This document shows, one piece after another, positions 36,474 through 46,130 of a DNA stretch of 64,000 nt; the stretch's first letter is position 1; each line of letters opens with the position of its first letter. Source of the DNA: Sciscionella sediminilitoris. Lineage in GTDB: Bacteria > Actinomycetota > Actinomycetes > Mycobacteriales > Pseudonocardiaceae. Where the stretch lies: positions 46,399 to 110,398 of the forward strand of contig NZ_JALM01000035.1 of assembly GCF_000737195.2 (NCBI RefSeq), read 5' to 3'. The notes below the pieces were generated by a model. It was not told the DNA's origin, ran no database searches, and was given only the letters and a program-made list of their open reading frames with translations. Position numbers and translations under genes: made by a program.

Positions 36474-37457
36474 CGCGGGTTCGCGGAAGGTGGCGCGGTA
36501 GGCGCTCGGGGAGACGCCGAGCGAGGCGTGCAGGTGCTGGCGCAGTGAAGCGGCGGTGCCGAACCCGGATTCCGCGGCGACCTTGTCCACGGCGAGATCG
36601 GTCTCCTCGAGCAGGGTGCGGGCCCGGTCGAGGCGCTGGGCCAGCAGCCACCGGGCCGGGGAGAGCCCGACCTCCGCGCGGAACCGCCTGGTGAAGGTGC
36701 GCACGCTCATCGCCTCGCACTCGGCGAGTTCGCGCAGGGACAGTGGCCGGTCCAGATGGCGCAGTGCCCAGGAGCGCGCGGCCATCGTGGAACTGTCCCT
36801 CGGGTCGGGTGCCGGGCGGCGGATGAACTGGGCCTGCCCGCCGTCGCGGTGCGGTGGCATGACGATGGCCCTGGCGACCTCGTTGGCGATCGCGGCGCCG
36901 TGGTCGCACCGGATCATGTGCAGGCACAGATCGATCCCCGAGGCATCACCCGCGGAGGTCAGGACCCGGCCGTTGTCCGTGTAGAGCACGTCCGGATCCA
37001 GGTGCACGGCCGGATAGAGCGCGCGGAACCGCTCGGCGGCCATCCAGTGGGTGGTGGCCTCCGCGCCGTCCAGCAGCCCGGCCGCGGCGAGTACGAAGGC
37101 ACCGGTGCACACCGAGGCGATCCGGGCGTGCGGGCGGATCAAGGCGAAGGCTTCGGCGAGCCAGGGATCCAGCCGCCCGGTGGTCTCGGTCTGGTCCGGG
37201 TCGTGGGTCGCCGGGATGATCACGGTGTCCGCCTCGGCGAGCAGTTCCGGCCCGTGCTCGGCGGTGATGTCGAAGTCCGCGTCGGTGCGTACCCGGCCCG
37301 GAACCCGCGCGCAGGTGCGCACCTCGTAGAGCGGTGCTCCGGCGGCGTCCCGCGCGCGCCCGAACACCCGGTGCGCGGTGGCCAGTTCGAAGGGGATCAG
37401 GCCGGGCCGGGCGAGGACGGCCACTCGGTGCGGGCCGCTCCCGGTGAACTCGGACAT
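36468..37457 (-). CDS. GlxA-type transcriptional regulator (DJ-1/PfpI + AraC)
   Basis: A 329-residue regulator. The N-terminal half is a DJ-1/PfpI-like domain with the nucleophile elbow SVCTGAFVLAAAGLLDG at about residues 115-131. The C-terminal 100 residues are two AraC helix-turn-helix units (LRELAECEAMSVRTFTRRFR; DKVAAESGFGTAASLRQHL). The family senses small metabolites. It is divergent from the quinone reductase gene, with a perfect inverted repeat in the shared region, so regulation of that gene is plausible. The start at 37457 has no Shine-Dalgarno; AAAGAT six bases upstream is a weak -10. Confidence 0.88.
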   Translation of the reverse strand: MSEFTGSGPHRVAVLARPGLIPFELATAHRVFGRARDAAGAPLYEVRTCARVPGRVRTDADFDITAEHGPELLAEADTVIIPATHDPDQTETTGRLDPWLAEAFALIRPHARIASVCTGAFVLAAAGLLDGAEATTHWMAAERFRALYPAVHLDPDVLYTDNGRVLTSAGDASGIDLCLHMIRCDHGAAIANEVARAIVMPPHRDGGQAQFIRRPAPDPRDSSTMAARSWALRHLDRPLSLRELAECEAMSVRTFTRRFRAEVGLSPARWLLAQRLDRARTLLEETDLAVDKVAAESGFGTAASLRQHLHASLGVSPSAYRATFREPAL

Positions 37458-37475
37458 GTCCCGATCTTTTCACAA

Positions 37476-37493
37476 AGTGGCCATCCGGCCACT
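37476..37493. promoter_or_regulatory. inverted-repeat operator between GlxA regulator and quinone reductase
   Basis: AGTGGCC, four bases (ATCC), GGCCACT: a perfect 7-base inverted repeat in the 98-base divergent region. It is 19 bases from the regulator start, a position that would block its own promoter and could also control the reductase. Confidence 0.55.
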
Positions 37494-37555
37494 CGTTCGG
37501 TGAACACACCGCGCGCAGGCTCGAGGTGATCGGACAATCGAGAAGGGACGGATCG

Positions 37556-38350
37556 ATGCGGGTTCTGTGGATCTTCGCGCACCCCGAGGCACGCTCACTG
37601 AACGGCGCACTGCGGGACGCGGGGGTGGAGGCGCTCACCGAGGCGGGGCACGAGGTGGTGCACTCCGATCTGTACGCCATGGGCTGGGACCCGGTGGTCA
37701 GCGCCGCGGACTTCGGGAACGAGGATGGACGGCTCCACGTGGGCGAGGCCTCGCGGCAGGCCCGTGAGGACGGCAAGCTGCGCGCCGACATTCGCGGCGA
37801 GCAGGAGAAACTGGATGCCGCGGACGCGGTGATCCTGCAGTACCCGCTGTGGTGGTTCGGGATGCCCGCCATCCTCAAGGGCTGGATGGACCGGGTGCTC
37901 GTGCAGGGCTACGCCTACCGGGTGCGCCATCCGGAGACCGGCCGTACCCGCCGCTACGGCGACGGCGGGCTGGCGGGCAAGCGCGGCATGGTCGTGGTGA
38001 CCGTCGGCGCCCCGGAGAGCGCGCTCGGGCCGCGGGCGATCGACGGGGACATGAACGATGTGCTGTTCCCGGTGCAGCACGGGTTCTTCTGGTACACCGG
38101 CATGCGCCCGCTGGACCCGTTCGTGGTGCCCGGGTCCGACCGGATCGACCAGGCGGGGTTCGAGCGTCATGCCGGTCGGCTGCGTGCGCGGATGCGTGCG
38201 CTGCCCACCGCGGAGCCGATCGCGTTCCGTCACCAGGACGGCGGTGACTACGACGAACGGTTCGTCCTCCGCCCCGATGTGGCGCCCGGTTTGACCGGTT
38301 ACCAGGCGCACTACGCGGGCCGCGGACAGGGCGGTACCGTTGCCCTATGA
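37556..38350 (+). CDS. NAD(P)H:quinone oxidoreductase-like flavodoxin-fold protein (NQO1/KefF family)
   Basis: A 264-residue flavodoxin-fold reductase. WIFAHPEARSLNGAL at residues 4-18 is the FMN/FAD-phosphate loop, and VILQYPLWWFGMPAILKGWMDRV at about 88-110 is the diagnostic NQO1/KefF segment. The C-terminal third extends beyond the minimal 200-residue core. It probably reduces quinones or electrophiles with NADPH. GAAGGGACGG precedes ATG 37556. Four-base overlap with dapA downstream, although the two need not be functionally linked. Confidence 0.88.
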   Translation: MRVLWIFAHPEARSLNGALRDAGVEALTEAGHEVVHSDLYAMGWDPVVSAADFGNEDGRLHVGEASRQAREDGKLRADIRGEQEKLDAADAVILQYPLWWFGMPAILKGWMDRVLVQGYAYRVRHPETGRTRRYGDGGLAGKRGMVVVTVGAPESALGPRAIDGDMNDVLFPVQHGFFWYTGMRPLDPFVVPGSDRIDQAGFERHAGRLRARMRALPTAEPIAFRHQDGGDYDERFVLRPDVAPGLTGYQAHYAGRGQGGTVAL

Positions 38351-39369
38351 CCGGACAGCCGACCCCTTGCCCGACAGCGTCCCCCGGACGCCCGTTCGGC
38401 CGGGTGCTCACCGCGATGTGCACGCCGTTCGACGAGCGCGGCGAACTCGACCTCGACCGGGCCCAGCAGCTCGCCGACCAGCTCGTGGAGCTGGGCAACG
38501 ACGGGCTCGTGGTGAACGGGACCACCGGCGAGTCGCCGACCACCAGCGATGAGGAGAAGACCAAGCTGGTGCGCGCGGTCGTGGAGGCCGTGGGAACCCG
38601 CGCCACGGTGATCGCCTCGGTCGGCACCTACGACACCAGGCACACCGTGCACCTGGCCCACGAGGCCGAGAAGTCCGGCGCGCACGGCCTGCTCGTGGTC
38701 ACCCCGTACTACTCGCGCCCGCCGCAGGCCGGGCTGCTGCAGCACTTCACCACGGTCGCGGACGCCACCGAGCTGCCGGTGATGCTCTACGACATCCCGC
38801 CCCGCTCGGTGGTGCCGATCGCGGTGGACACGCTGATGCGGCTCTCCGAACATCCGCGCATCGTCGCGGTCAAGGACGCCAAGGGGGACCTGATCGCGGG
38901 CAGCGAGGTCATCGCGAACTCCGATCTCGTCTACTACTCCGGGGACGACGGGCTGAACCTGCCATGGCTCAGCGTCGGCGCGGTCGGCTACGTCTCGGTG
39001 ATCGGGCACGTGGTCGCGCACCGGCTGCGCACCATGCTGGACAGCTACGAGGCGGGCGAGGTCACCGAGGCGCGTTCGGTGCACCAGGGCCTGCTGCCGG
39101 TGCTGCGCGCCTTCTCCCGGGTCGGCGGGGTGGTGTTCACCAAGACGGCGATGCGGTTGCGCGGCCAGTCGGTCGGCGATCCGCGGCTGCCGTTGCCCGC
39201 GGCCACCGAGGAGCAGTACACGGCCATCGCGGGCGACCTGCACGAGGCGGGTGTGCCGCTGGACGACGCTCCGGCCAGCCACATGCCGACCGCGGTGCGC
39301 GCCAATGTGGACATCAACGCCGCGTACGTCACCCCGACCACACACACCTCGACAGGACCTCGCCGGTGA
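38347..39369 (+). CDS. dapA: 4-hydroxy-tetrahydrodipicolinate synthase
   Basis: Condenses pyruvate with aspartate semialdehyde, the committed lysine/diaminopimelate step. The 340-residue TIM-barrel protein has NGTTGESPTTS at about residues 57-67, VTPYYSRPPQ at about 117-126 with the catalytic Tyr, and the Schiff-base Lys in VAVKDAKGDL at about 175-184. It is longer than the usual 295-305 residues because of a disordered N-terminus and a 30-residue tail (ANVDINAAYVTPTT). Overlaps rnj by four bases, an order conserved in mycobacteria. Confidence 0.96.
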   Translation: MTGQPTPCPTASPGRPFGRVLTAMCTPFDERGELDLDRAQQLADQLVELGNDGLVVNGTTGESPTTSDEEKTKLVRAVVEAVGTRATVIASVGTYDTRHTVHLAHEAEKSGAHGLLVVTPYYSRPPQAGLLQHFTTVADATELPVMLYDIPPRSVVPIAVDTLMRLSEHPRIVAVKDAKGDLIAGSEVIANSDLVYYSGDDGLNLPWLSVGAVGYVSVIGHVVAHRLRTMLDSYEAGEVTEARSVHQGLLPVLRAFSRVGGVVFTKTAMRLRGQSVGDPRLPLPAATEEQYTAIAGDLHEAGVPLDDAPASHMPTAVRANVDINAAYVTPTTHTSTGPRR

Positions 39370-41066
39370 ACGACTGGGCCTACCCGCCAGGGCTGACGAG
39401 CAAGACCCCGCCCGCCCTCGCCGACGGCGCGCTGCGCGTCGTCGCGCTCGGTGGCATCGGCGAGGTCGGCAGGAACATGACCGTCTTCGAGTACGGCGGC
39501 AAGCTGCTGATCGTGGACTGCGGGGTGCTCTTCCCGGAGGACGCGCAGCCGGGGGTCGACCTGATCCTGCCGGACTTCCGTGCCATCGAGGACCGGCTCG
39601 AGGATGTGGCGGCGATCGTGCTCACCCACGGGCACGAGGACCACATCGGCGCGGTGCCGTTCCTGCTGCGGCTGCGCCCGGACATTCCGATCGTGGGCTC
39701 CCGGTTCACGCTCGCGCTGGTGTCCGCGAAATGCCGGGAGCACCGCCAGCAGCCGGTGCTGCGCCAGGTCGCCGAGGGGGAGACCCACGAGTTCGGCGTG
39801 TTCGGCTGCGAGTTCTTCGCGGTGAACCACTCCATCCCGGACGGGCTCGCGGTCGCGATCAACACCCCGGCGGGCACCGTGCTGCACACCGGGGACATCA
39901 AGCTGGACCAGCTGCCGCTGGACGGGCGGCTCACCGACCTTGCCGGGTTCTCCCGGCTCGGGGACGAGGGCGTCGACCTGTTCTGTGTGGACTCCACCAA
40001 CGCCGAGGTGCCCGGCTTCGTCACCCCGGAACGCGAGATCGGCCCGGTGCTCGGGGATGTCATCGCGCGCGCCGAGCAGCGGGTGATCATCGCCTGTTTC
40101 GCCTCGCACGTGCACCGGGTGCAGCAGGTGCTCGACTTCGCCGCCGAGCACGGTCGCCGGATCGCCTTCGTCGGCCGCTCGATGGTGCGCAACATGGGCA
40201 TCGCCGAGGATCTCGGACTGTTGCGGGTGCCCGAGGGCCTGATCGTGGACATCGACACCGCGCTGACCATGCCCGCCAAGGACACCATCTTCGTGTCCAC
40301 CGGATCCCAGGGTGAACCGCTTTCCGCGCTGGCCAGGATGGCCAAGGGCGAGCACCGCTCGATCTCCATCCGGCCCGGGGACACCGTGCTGCTCGCCTCC
40401 TCGATGATCCCCGGCAACGAGACCGCGGTGTTCACCGTGGTCAACGGGCTGGTGCGGCTCGGCGCGCACGTGGTGCACCAGGGCAACGCGAAGGTGCACG
40501 TCTCCGGGCACGCCTCCTCGGGTGAGCTGCTGTTCCTTTACAACGCGGTGCGCCCGACCAACGTCATGCCGGTGCACGGGGAGTGGAAACACCTGCGCGC
40601 CAACGCCGAACTGGCCGTGCGCACCGGCGTGGAGGCCGAGCGCGTGGTGATCGCCGAGGACGGGGTGGTCGTCGACCTGGTGGACGGGATCGCCAAGATC
40701 GTCGGCGCCGTTCCGGTGGGACACGTCTACGTGGACGGGCTCTCCGTCGGCGATGTCGGCGAGTCCACGCTGTCCGACCGGCTCGTGCTCGGGGAGGGCG
40801 GATTCGTCGCGATCAACGTGGCCGTGGACTCCCAGACCGGGCGCGCCGTGGCCCCGCCGACGCTGAACGGGCGCGGGTTCTCCGACGATCCGAAGGCGCT
40901 CGACGCGGTGCTGCCCTTGGTGGAGATGGAGCTCTCCCGCACCGAGTCCGAAGGCATCACCGACACCCACCGGATCGCGCAGGCGGTGCGCCGGGTCGTG
41001 GGCCGCTGGGTGAACGACACCTACCGCCGCCGCCCGATGATCGTGCCCACCGTCATCGGGGTCTAG
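39366..41066 (+). CDS. rnj: ribonuclease J
   Basis: Metallo-beta-lactamase/beta-CASP RNase with endo- and 5'-3' exo-activity, used in rRNA maturation and mRNA decay. The 566-residue protein carries HGHEDHIGAVP at about residues 83-93, further zinc ligands near HSIPDG and TGDIKLD, the beta-CASP STGSQGEP segment at about 313 and the C-terminal domain. GTG 39366 overlaps the dapA stop; with pnp at 25.7 kb the window thus holds both major RNA exonucleases. Its stop overlaps the opposing EamA gene by four bases. Confidence 0.97.
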   Translation: MNDWAYPPGLTSKTPPALADGALRVVALGGIGEVGRNMTVFEYGGKLLIVDCGVLFPEDAQPGVDLILPDFRAIEDRLEDVAAIVLTHGHEDHIGAVPFLLRLRPDIPIVGSRFTLALVSAKCREHRQQPVLRQVAEGETHEFGVFGCEFFAVNHSIPDGLAVAINTPAGTVLHTGDIKLDQLPLDGRLTDLAGFSRLGDEGVDLFCVDSTNAEVPGFVTPEREIGPVLGDVIARAEQRVIIACFASHVHRVQQVLDFAAEHGRRIAFVGRSMVRNMGIAEDLGLLRVPEGLIVDIDTALTMPAKDTIFVSTGSQGEPLSALARMAKGEHRSISIRPGDTVLLASSMIPGNETAVFTVVNGLVRLGAHVVHQGNAKVHVSGHASSGELLFLYNAVRPTNVMPVHGEWKHLRANAELAVRTGVEAERVVIAEDGVVVDLVDGIAKIVGAVPVGHVYVDGLSVGDVGESTLSDRLVLGEGGFVAINVAVDSQTGRAVAPPTLNGRGFSDDPKALDAVLPLVEMELSRTESEGITDTHRIAQAVRRVVGRWVNDTYRRRPMIVPTVIGV

Positions 41067-42004
41067 CAGACCGGTTCCGCCTCCGGGGGCACGTGTTTCC
41101 CGGTGGCGAACTGGACCAGCGCCGCGCCGCCGAGCACCACGAGCCCACCGGCCACCTGAGCGGGCGAGAGCGCCTGGCCGAGCAGCCACCACGCGAGCAC
41201 CGTGGCCGTCGTCGGTTCCAGCAGGCCGAGTGCGCTCGCCGCGGCCGGGGACAGGTGCCGAAGGGAGAAGATCCCGCCCAGATAGGCGAGCACCGTGGAG
41301 AACAGGACGATCGCCAGCAGCACCGGCCAGAGCGGGAACTGGGCGCCGCCCAGCTCGACCGGCCTGTCGAGCAGGCCGAAGGGCAGGTTCCACGGTGGCG
41401 CCACCGCGCCGACGATCACCGCGCCGATGACCAGACCGACCGCGAGCACGCCGAACGGGTCCTTGGTGTTCGCGGCGTGCTCGCCGATCAGGAAGTATCC
41501 GGTGGTGGACAGTCCGGAGCAGAACCCGGCGAGCACCCCGGTCGGATCGAGCGCGAACCCCTGCCAGGGCTGGGCGACGAGCACCAGACCGGCAAGGGCG
41601 AGCCCGATGCCCAGCCATACGGCGCGCGCCAGCCTGGTGCGCCGGACGAACCGGATCCACAGGGCGACGTAGAGCGGGGCGAGGAATTCGAGCAGCATCG
41701 CGATGCCGACCGGGATCCGGGCGATCGCGAGGAAGAACAGCAGCTGCGCGCCCGCCACCCCGAACAGCCCGTAGCCGAGCAGCACCGGCAGATCCCCGCG
41801 GGTGAACCGCAGGGCGCGCGGGCGGAACGCGGCCACCGCGAGGAACACGAGCACCGCGGCGAGGCCGATACGCACCGTCGCCGTCTGTGCCGCGGTCAGC
41901 CCGGCCCCCACCGCGGCGGTCGCCAGCGGCCCGGATGTCGCGAAGCTGATCGAGGAGATGAAGGCGAGGGTGAGCCCGCGCAAGCGGTTCGCCCCCGCGG
42001 TCAC
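41063..42004 (-). CDS. EamA-family (DMT) transporter
   Basis: A 313-residue membrane protein with ten predicted helices forming two EamA repeats (FISSISFATSGPLATAAVGA start; second repeat GFCSGLSTTGYFLIGEHAA). Such proteins export metabolites or amino acids. GTG 42004 sits in a four-base overlap (GTGA) with the plsC stop, so plsC and this gene are coupled. The C-terminus is short and hydrophilic. Substrate unknown. Confidence 0.88.
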   Translation of the reverse strand: MTAGANRLRGLTLAFISSISFATSGPLATAAVGAGLTAAQTATVRIGLAAVLVFLAVAAFRPRALRFTRGDLPVLLGYGLFGVAGAQLLFFLAIARIPVGIAMLLEFLAPLYVALWIRFVRRTRLARAVWLGIGLALAGLVLVAQPWQGFALDPTGVLAGFCSGLSTTGYFLIGEHAANTKDPFGVLAVGLVIGAVIVGAVAPPWNLPFGLLDRPVELGGAQFPLWPVLLAIVLFSTVLAYLGGIFSLRHLSPAAASALGLLEPTTATVLAWWLLGQALSPAQVAGGLVVLGGAALVQFATGKHVPPEAEPVC

Positions 42005-42810
42005 TCCGGGCGCCAGGGGCTGACCACCGTCGTCGGCCGGCTCGGGTCCCGGAACCGCGGGGCGTCCGGCTCCGCCTGGCGCAGCGGAACGAGATCGCGC
42101 ACGATGGCGCGCATGATGCGCTCGTGGGCCCGCCGCGCGTCGCCCGCGCGCCCGTCGCGCAGACCGCTGAGGTCGACCGGTTCGCCGAAGTGCACCTTGA
42201 ACGAGGGGCGGCGCAGCATCGAGCTCGCGAAGGAACGCATGATCGGCGTGACGTCGCGGAACGAGGTGACGATGTCGCAGCCCCAGATCATCGCTTCGTG
42301 CGCGCCCCACTGCGCCACCGGGATCACCGGGACGTCCGCGGCGAGCGCCATCCGGGCCACACCGGTCTTCCCGCGCTCGGGCCACAGGCCGGGATCCAGT
42401 CCGATGCGTCCCTCCGGGTAGCACACCACCGGGCCGGGGGAGCTGCGTAGCCGTTCGATGGCCACGTCGAAGGCGTCCTTGATGCTCTGCTTGCGGCGAT
42501 CGACCCGCAGATGCCCGCTCGCGCGCATGGCGTGCCCGACCACCGGGGTGTCTAGGATTCCCGCCGTGAGCAGGAACGCGGGCGCGAGGCCGAGCTCGCG
42601 GCAGGCGGCGGTCAGCACCATGGGGTCGAAGTTCCCGATGTGATTCGGCGCCAGCAGCACCGCCCGGTCGCGCAGTCCGGCGGCCACGCCTCCGCTGACT
42701 TGCAGTTTCCCGCTCAACCCGACCACCGCGCGGTCAATGGCCATCAATGTCTTCCAGGTGCGCGGGACCCGGCGCGGCGACTTGGCCGGAGAGCTCAGAA
42801 CACTGACCAT
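42001..42810 (-). CDS. 1-acyl-sn-glycerol-3-phosphate acyltransferase (PlsC-like)
   Basis: A 269-residue acyltransferase of phospholipid synthesis, membrane-associated. Motif I is NHIGNFDP (His and Asp catalytic pair, H-x4-D) at about residues 56-63, and motif III is VCYPEGRIGLDP at about 129-140 (EGR). The variable Ser is Gly in NHIGNFD, a tolerated change. Actinobacterial relatives occur as several paralogues; the acyl specificity is unknown. It is divergent from ftsK. Confidence 0.88.
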   Translation of the reverse strand: MVSVLSSPAKSPRRVPRTWKTLMAIDRAVVGLSGKLQVSGGVAAGLRDRAVLLAPNHIGNFDPMVLTAACRELGLAPAFLLTAGILDTPVVGHAMRASGHLRVDRRKQSIKDAFDVAIERLRSSPGPVVCYPEGRIGLDPGLWPERGKTGVARMALAADVPVIPVAQWGAHEAMIWGCDIVTSFRDVTPIMRSFASSMLRRPSFKVHFGEPVDLSGLRDGRAGDARRAHERIMRAIVRDLVPLRQAEPDAPRFRDPSRPTTVVSPWRPE

Positions 42811-42922
42811 GACTGTGCAGCATCCCAGACACAGGTGCCCGGGCCGTGGCAGGGCCGCCTATCCGGCCGCGGTGTGACGGCCGTGGCGCGTGTGGCTGCC
42901 GTGTTGAGGGTGACACACGAGA

Positions 42923-42928
42923 TACCGT
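42923..42928 (+). promoter_or_regulatory. leaderless -10 element of ftsK
   Basis: TACCGT six bases before ATG 42935, with no ribosome-binding site upstream. No convincing -35. Confidence 0.5.
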
Positions 42929-42934
42929 GGAAGC

Positions 42935-45502
42935 ATGGCGTCGAAAACCGTGACCGGTCGTGGCAGTGCCTCCTCGCGTGGGGGCAGTGGCCGATCCCGC
43001 AGTGGCGGGGGCACCAGCACGGCCACATCGACCAAGTCCCGGGCGAAACCGCGCGGTAGCGCGAACGGCGGGGGCACCAAGAGCGGCGGCGGGACGAAGA
43101 GCACCGCCAAGCCGAGCACTCGCTCGCGTCCGGCTCCGCGGAAACGGTCCGGCCAGGGTGCGTTCTCCCGCGGGCTGCGGTCGAGCTGGGGGCTGCTCGC
43201 CAAGGGGGCGGGCAAGGCCGCGCGCGCGGTCGGCAAGACCAAGGAACTCGAGCACGCGCACCGCAGGGACGGGCTCGCTCTCGCGCTCATCGCGATCGGC
43301 GTGGTGCTCGCCGCCGGGGTCTGGTGGCGGGCGGGCGGACCGGTCGGCACCTACCTCGAGATCGGGGTGCGCACCGTGTTCGGCGCACTCGCCGTGGTGG
43401 TCCCGGTGGCGCTGCTGGTGGTCGCGGTGACCCTGATGCGCACCGAACCACAGCCCGAGAAACGGCCCCGGTTCGTCATCGGCACCCTGCTGGTGCTGCT
43501 CGCCCTGCTCGGCCTGCTGCACCTGTTCGCCGGTGCCCCGGTGAGCAACCAGGACCGGATGTACGCGGGCGGGCAGCTCGGGCACGTGGCGGGCGGTTAC
43601 CTGGCCCAGGGGCTGACGAGCTGGGTGACGATCGTGCTGCTGGTGCTCGTGCTCGCCTACGGGGTGCTGCTGTTCACCGGGACCCCGGTGCGCGAGGTTC
43701 CGGACCGCCTCCGCAATCTGGGGCGCGCTCCCGAGGACGAGGAGGGTCCCGAGCAGACCGCGGTGCTCGACGAGCTCGGCGGCGAGGACGCCGAGGTCAA
43801 ACTGCGGCGACCGGCCAAACGGCGCCAGGCGCGGATGGCCGAGGAGGAGGACACCGAACGGCTCACGGCACCCGAGCCCGAACCCGAGCCGGCGCCCGCG
43901 CCGAAGGCCAAGCCGAAGAAACCGGCCGCCGAGGTCAAGGCGACCGAACCGGCGAAGGAAGAGGCCCTTCCCGAGCAGCTGACCATCCGCGCGGTGGAAG
44001 GCGACTACGAGCTGCCCTCACTGGGCCTGCTCGCCACCGGGGACAAACCCAAGAGCCGCTCGGCGGCCAACGACGCGATGATCGAGGCGATCACCGGGGT
44101 ACTCGAACAGTTCAACATCGACGCGCAGGTCACCGGGTTCGTGCGCGGGCCGACGGTCACCCGCTACGAGGTCGAGCTCGGCCCCGGGGTCAAGGTCGAG
44201 AAGATCACCGCGCTCACCAAGAACATCGCCTATGCCGCGGCCACCGAGAACGTCCGGCTGCTCGCCCCGATCCCCGGCAAATCCGCCGTCGGTATCGAGG
44301 TACCCAACAGCGACCGGGAAATGGTCCGCCTCGGCGATGTGCTCACCTCGGCCACCGCGGCCAAGGACCAGCACCCGATGGTGATCGGGCTCGGCAAGGA
44401 CATCGAGGGCCACTTCGTCACCACGAACCTCACGAAGATGCCGCACCTGCTCGTGGCCGGTGCCACCGGTTCCGGTAAGTCCAGCTTCGTCAACTCGATG
44501 CTCGTCTCGCTGCTGTCCAGGGCCACCCCGGACGAGGTGCGGATGATCCTCATCGACCCGAAGATGGTCGAACTGACGCCGTACGAGGGCATCCCGCACC
44601 TGATCACGCCCATCATCACCCAGCCGAAGAAGGCCGCTGCGGCGCTGGCCTGGCTGGTCGAGGAGATGGAACAGCGCTACCAGGACATGCAGGCCAGCCG
44701 GGTGCGCCACATCGACGACTTCAACAAGAAGGTGCGCTCCGGGGAGATCACCGCGCCACCGGGCAGCGAGCGGGAATACCGCCCGTACCCGTACATCATG
44801 GCCATCGTCGACGAGCTCGCCGACCTCATGATGACCGCGCCGCGGGACGTCGAGGACGCGATCGTGCGCATCACGCAGAAGGCGCGGGCCGCCGGGATCC
44901 ACCTGGTGCTCGCCACCCAGCGGCCCTCGGTGGACGTGGTCACCGGTCTGATCAAGACCAACGTGCCCTCCCGGCTCGCCTTCTCCACCTCCTCGCTCAC
45001 CGACTCCCGGGTCATCCTCGACCAGCCCGGCGCCGAGAAACTCATCGGCATGGGCGACGGGCTCTACCTGCCCATGGGGGAGGGCAAACCCATCCGGGTA
45101 CAGGGCGCGTTCATCGGCGACGACGAGATCTCCTCGGTCGTCGAGTTCACCAAGAACCAGGCCACCCCCGACTACACCGAGGGCGTCACCGCCGCCAAGG
45201 CCGAGAAGAAGCAGATCGACGAGGACATCGGCGACGATCTGGACGTGCTGCTGCAGGCCACCGAACTCGTCGTCACCTCGCAGTTCGGCTCCACTTCCAT
45301 GCTGCAGCGCAAACTCCGCGTCGGCTTCGCCAAGGCCGGACGGCTCATGGACCTGCTCGAATCGCGCAACGTCGTCGGCCCCTCCGAGGGTTCGAAGGCC
45401 CGCGATGTGCTCGTCAAGCCGGAGGACCTGGAGGCGACGCTGAACTTCATCCGCGGCGGCGGTGACCCGGACGCGGGCTCCGGAGGCGACGAGAGCGAAT
45501 AG
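42935..45502 (+). CDS. ftsK: DNA translocase FtsK/SpoIIIE
   Basis: Hexameric pump that clears chromosome ends from the division septum. The 855-residue protein has a Ser/Arg/Gly-rich basic head (1-85), four transmembrane helices (about 110-250), a Glu/Pro/Ala/Lys linker (about 260-350) and the motor. Walker A is GATGSGKSS at about 508-516, Walker B IVDELADLMM. The C-terminal gamma winged-helix domain (QFGSTSMLQRKLRVGFAKAGRLMD region) reads FtsK-orienting polar sequences. The next gene on the other strand follows after seven bases. Confidence 0.96.
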   Translation: MASKTVTGRGSASSRGGSGRSRSGGGTSTATSTKSRAKPRGSANGGGTKSGGGTKSTAKPSTRSRPAPRKRSGQGAFSRGLRSSWGLLAKGAGKAARAVGKTKELEHAHRRDGLALALIAIGVVLAAGVWWRAGGPVGTYLEIGVRTVFGALAVVVPVALLVVAVTLMRTEPQPEKRPRFVIGTLLVLLALLGLLHLFAGAPVSNQDRMYAGGQLGHVAGGYLAQGLTSWVTIVLLVLVLAYGVLLFTGTPVREVPDRLRNLGRAPEDEEGPEQTAVLDELGGEDAEVKLRRPAKRRQARMAEEEDTERLTAPEPEPEPAPAPKAKPKKPAAEVKATEPAKEEALPEQLTIRAVEGDYELPSLGLLATGDKPKSRSAANDAMIEAITGVLEQFNIDAQVTGFVRGPTVTRYEVELGPGVKVEKITALTKNIAYAAATENVRLLAPIPGKSAVGIEVPNSDREMVRLGDVLTSATAAKDQHPMVIGLGKDIEGHFVTTNLTKMPHLLVAGATGSGKSSFVNSMLVSLLSRATPDEVRMILIDPKMVELTPYEGIPHLITPIITQPKKAAAALAWLVEEMEQRYQDMQASRVRHIDDFNKKVRSGEITAPPGSEREYRPYPYIMAIVDELADLMMTAPRDVEDAIVRITQKARAAGIHLVLATQRPSVDVVTGLIKTNVPSRLAFSTSSLTDSRVILDQPGAEKLIGMGDGLYLPMGEGKPIRVQGAFIGDDEISSVVEFTKNQATPDYTEGVTAAKAEKKQIDEDIGDDLDVLLQATELVVTSQFGSTSMLQRKLRVGFAKAGRLMDLLESRNVVGPSEGSKARDVLVKPEDLEATLNFIRGGGDPDAGSGGDESE

Positions 45503-45509
45503 GCGAGGC

Positions 45510-45938
45510 TCAGCTGCCGAGCTTGCGGACCGCTTGGTAGTAGGTCCAGGCGAGCGCGTTGCAGCCGCCGTTGCCGTTGCAGATTCCCTTGAGGTCGCTG
45601 TAGAAGTTGTCGTCGATCCGCTTCTTGCCGGTGTCGTCGAACCGGCTCTGCTTCTTGTAGTTCCGGTAGCCGAAATCGTGGCGGTGACAGGCCGGGTTGA
45701 AGTCGAAGCCGACCGGCTTGTCCGGGGCCCAGGAGCAGGAATCGCTGGACCAGTCGAGCTTGTCGGCGTGCGGCTTCTCGCCGCGGACTTTCTCGAACTG
45801 GCTCAGCGAGGTGCTGAACAGGTAGTTGTCGGTGATGCTTTCGATGCTCTCGGCACCCGCGGTTCCCGCACCGAGCAGGACGGTGGTGGCGACGATGGCG
45901 GAGCTCAGCAGGCCCCGCCGGATCCCGGAAGTTTTCAT
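45510..45938 (-). CDS. secreted prokaryotic phospholipase A2
   Basis: A 142-residue secreted lipase-like protein. A signal peptide (residues 1-29, cleavage after AGAE region) precedes a phospholipase A2 domain with FNPACHRHDFGYRNY at about 80-94, the catalytic His-Asp pair and calcium-binding region of the actinomycete type. Four cysteines (DSC, NPAC, GIC, GGC) give two disulfides. Hydrolyses the sn-2 ester of phospholipids. GAGGGGAAAT precedes ATG 45938. It is one of four secreted-protein genes placed between ftsK and argA. Confidence 0.92.
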   Translation of the reverse strand: MKTSGIRRGLLSSAIVATTVLLGAGTAGAESIESITDNYLFSTSLSQFEKVRGEKPHADKLDWSSDSCSWAPDKPVGFDFNPACHRHDFGYRNYKKQSRFDDTGKKRIDDNFYSDLKGICNGNGGCNALAWTYYQAVRKLGS

Positions 45939-46130
45939 CCGCTCATTTCCCCTCAGATCAGGCTGGTCGCGGACGAGATTATTCGGCCGGGAACGGGTCC
46001 GGAACCCACCGAACGGCTGGAGGTGCGCACCCTCGTGCGTACGGCAGGCAACCGACTAATTACGGGTTGATGCTCATCGGGGCCCGTGCCACGGTGCTAG
46101 CGGGCCGAGAACTCGAGACGAGGAGTCGTC

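Noticed and set aside
39045..41660. Minus-strand frame of 871 codons opposite rnj
   Set aside because: Antisense to RNase J and part of the EamA gene; no conserved motif.
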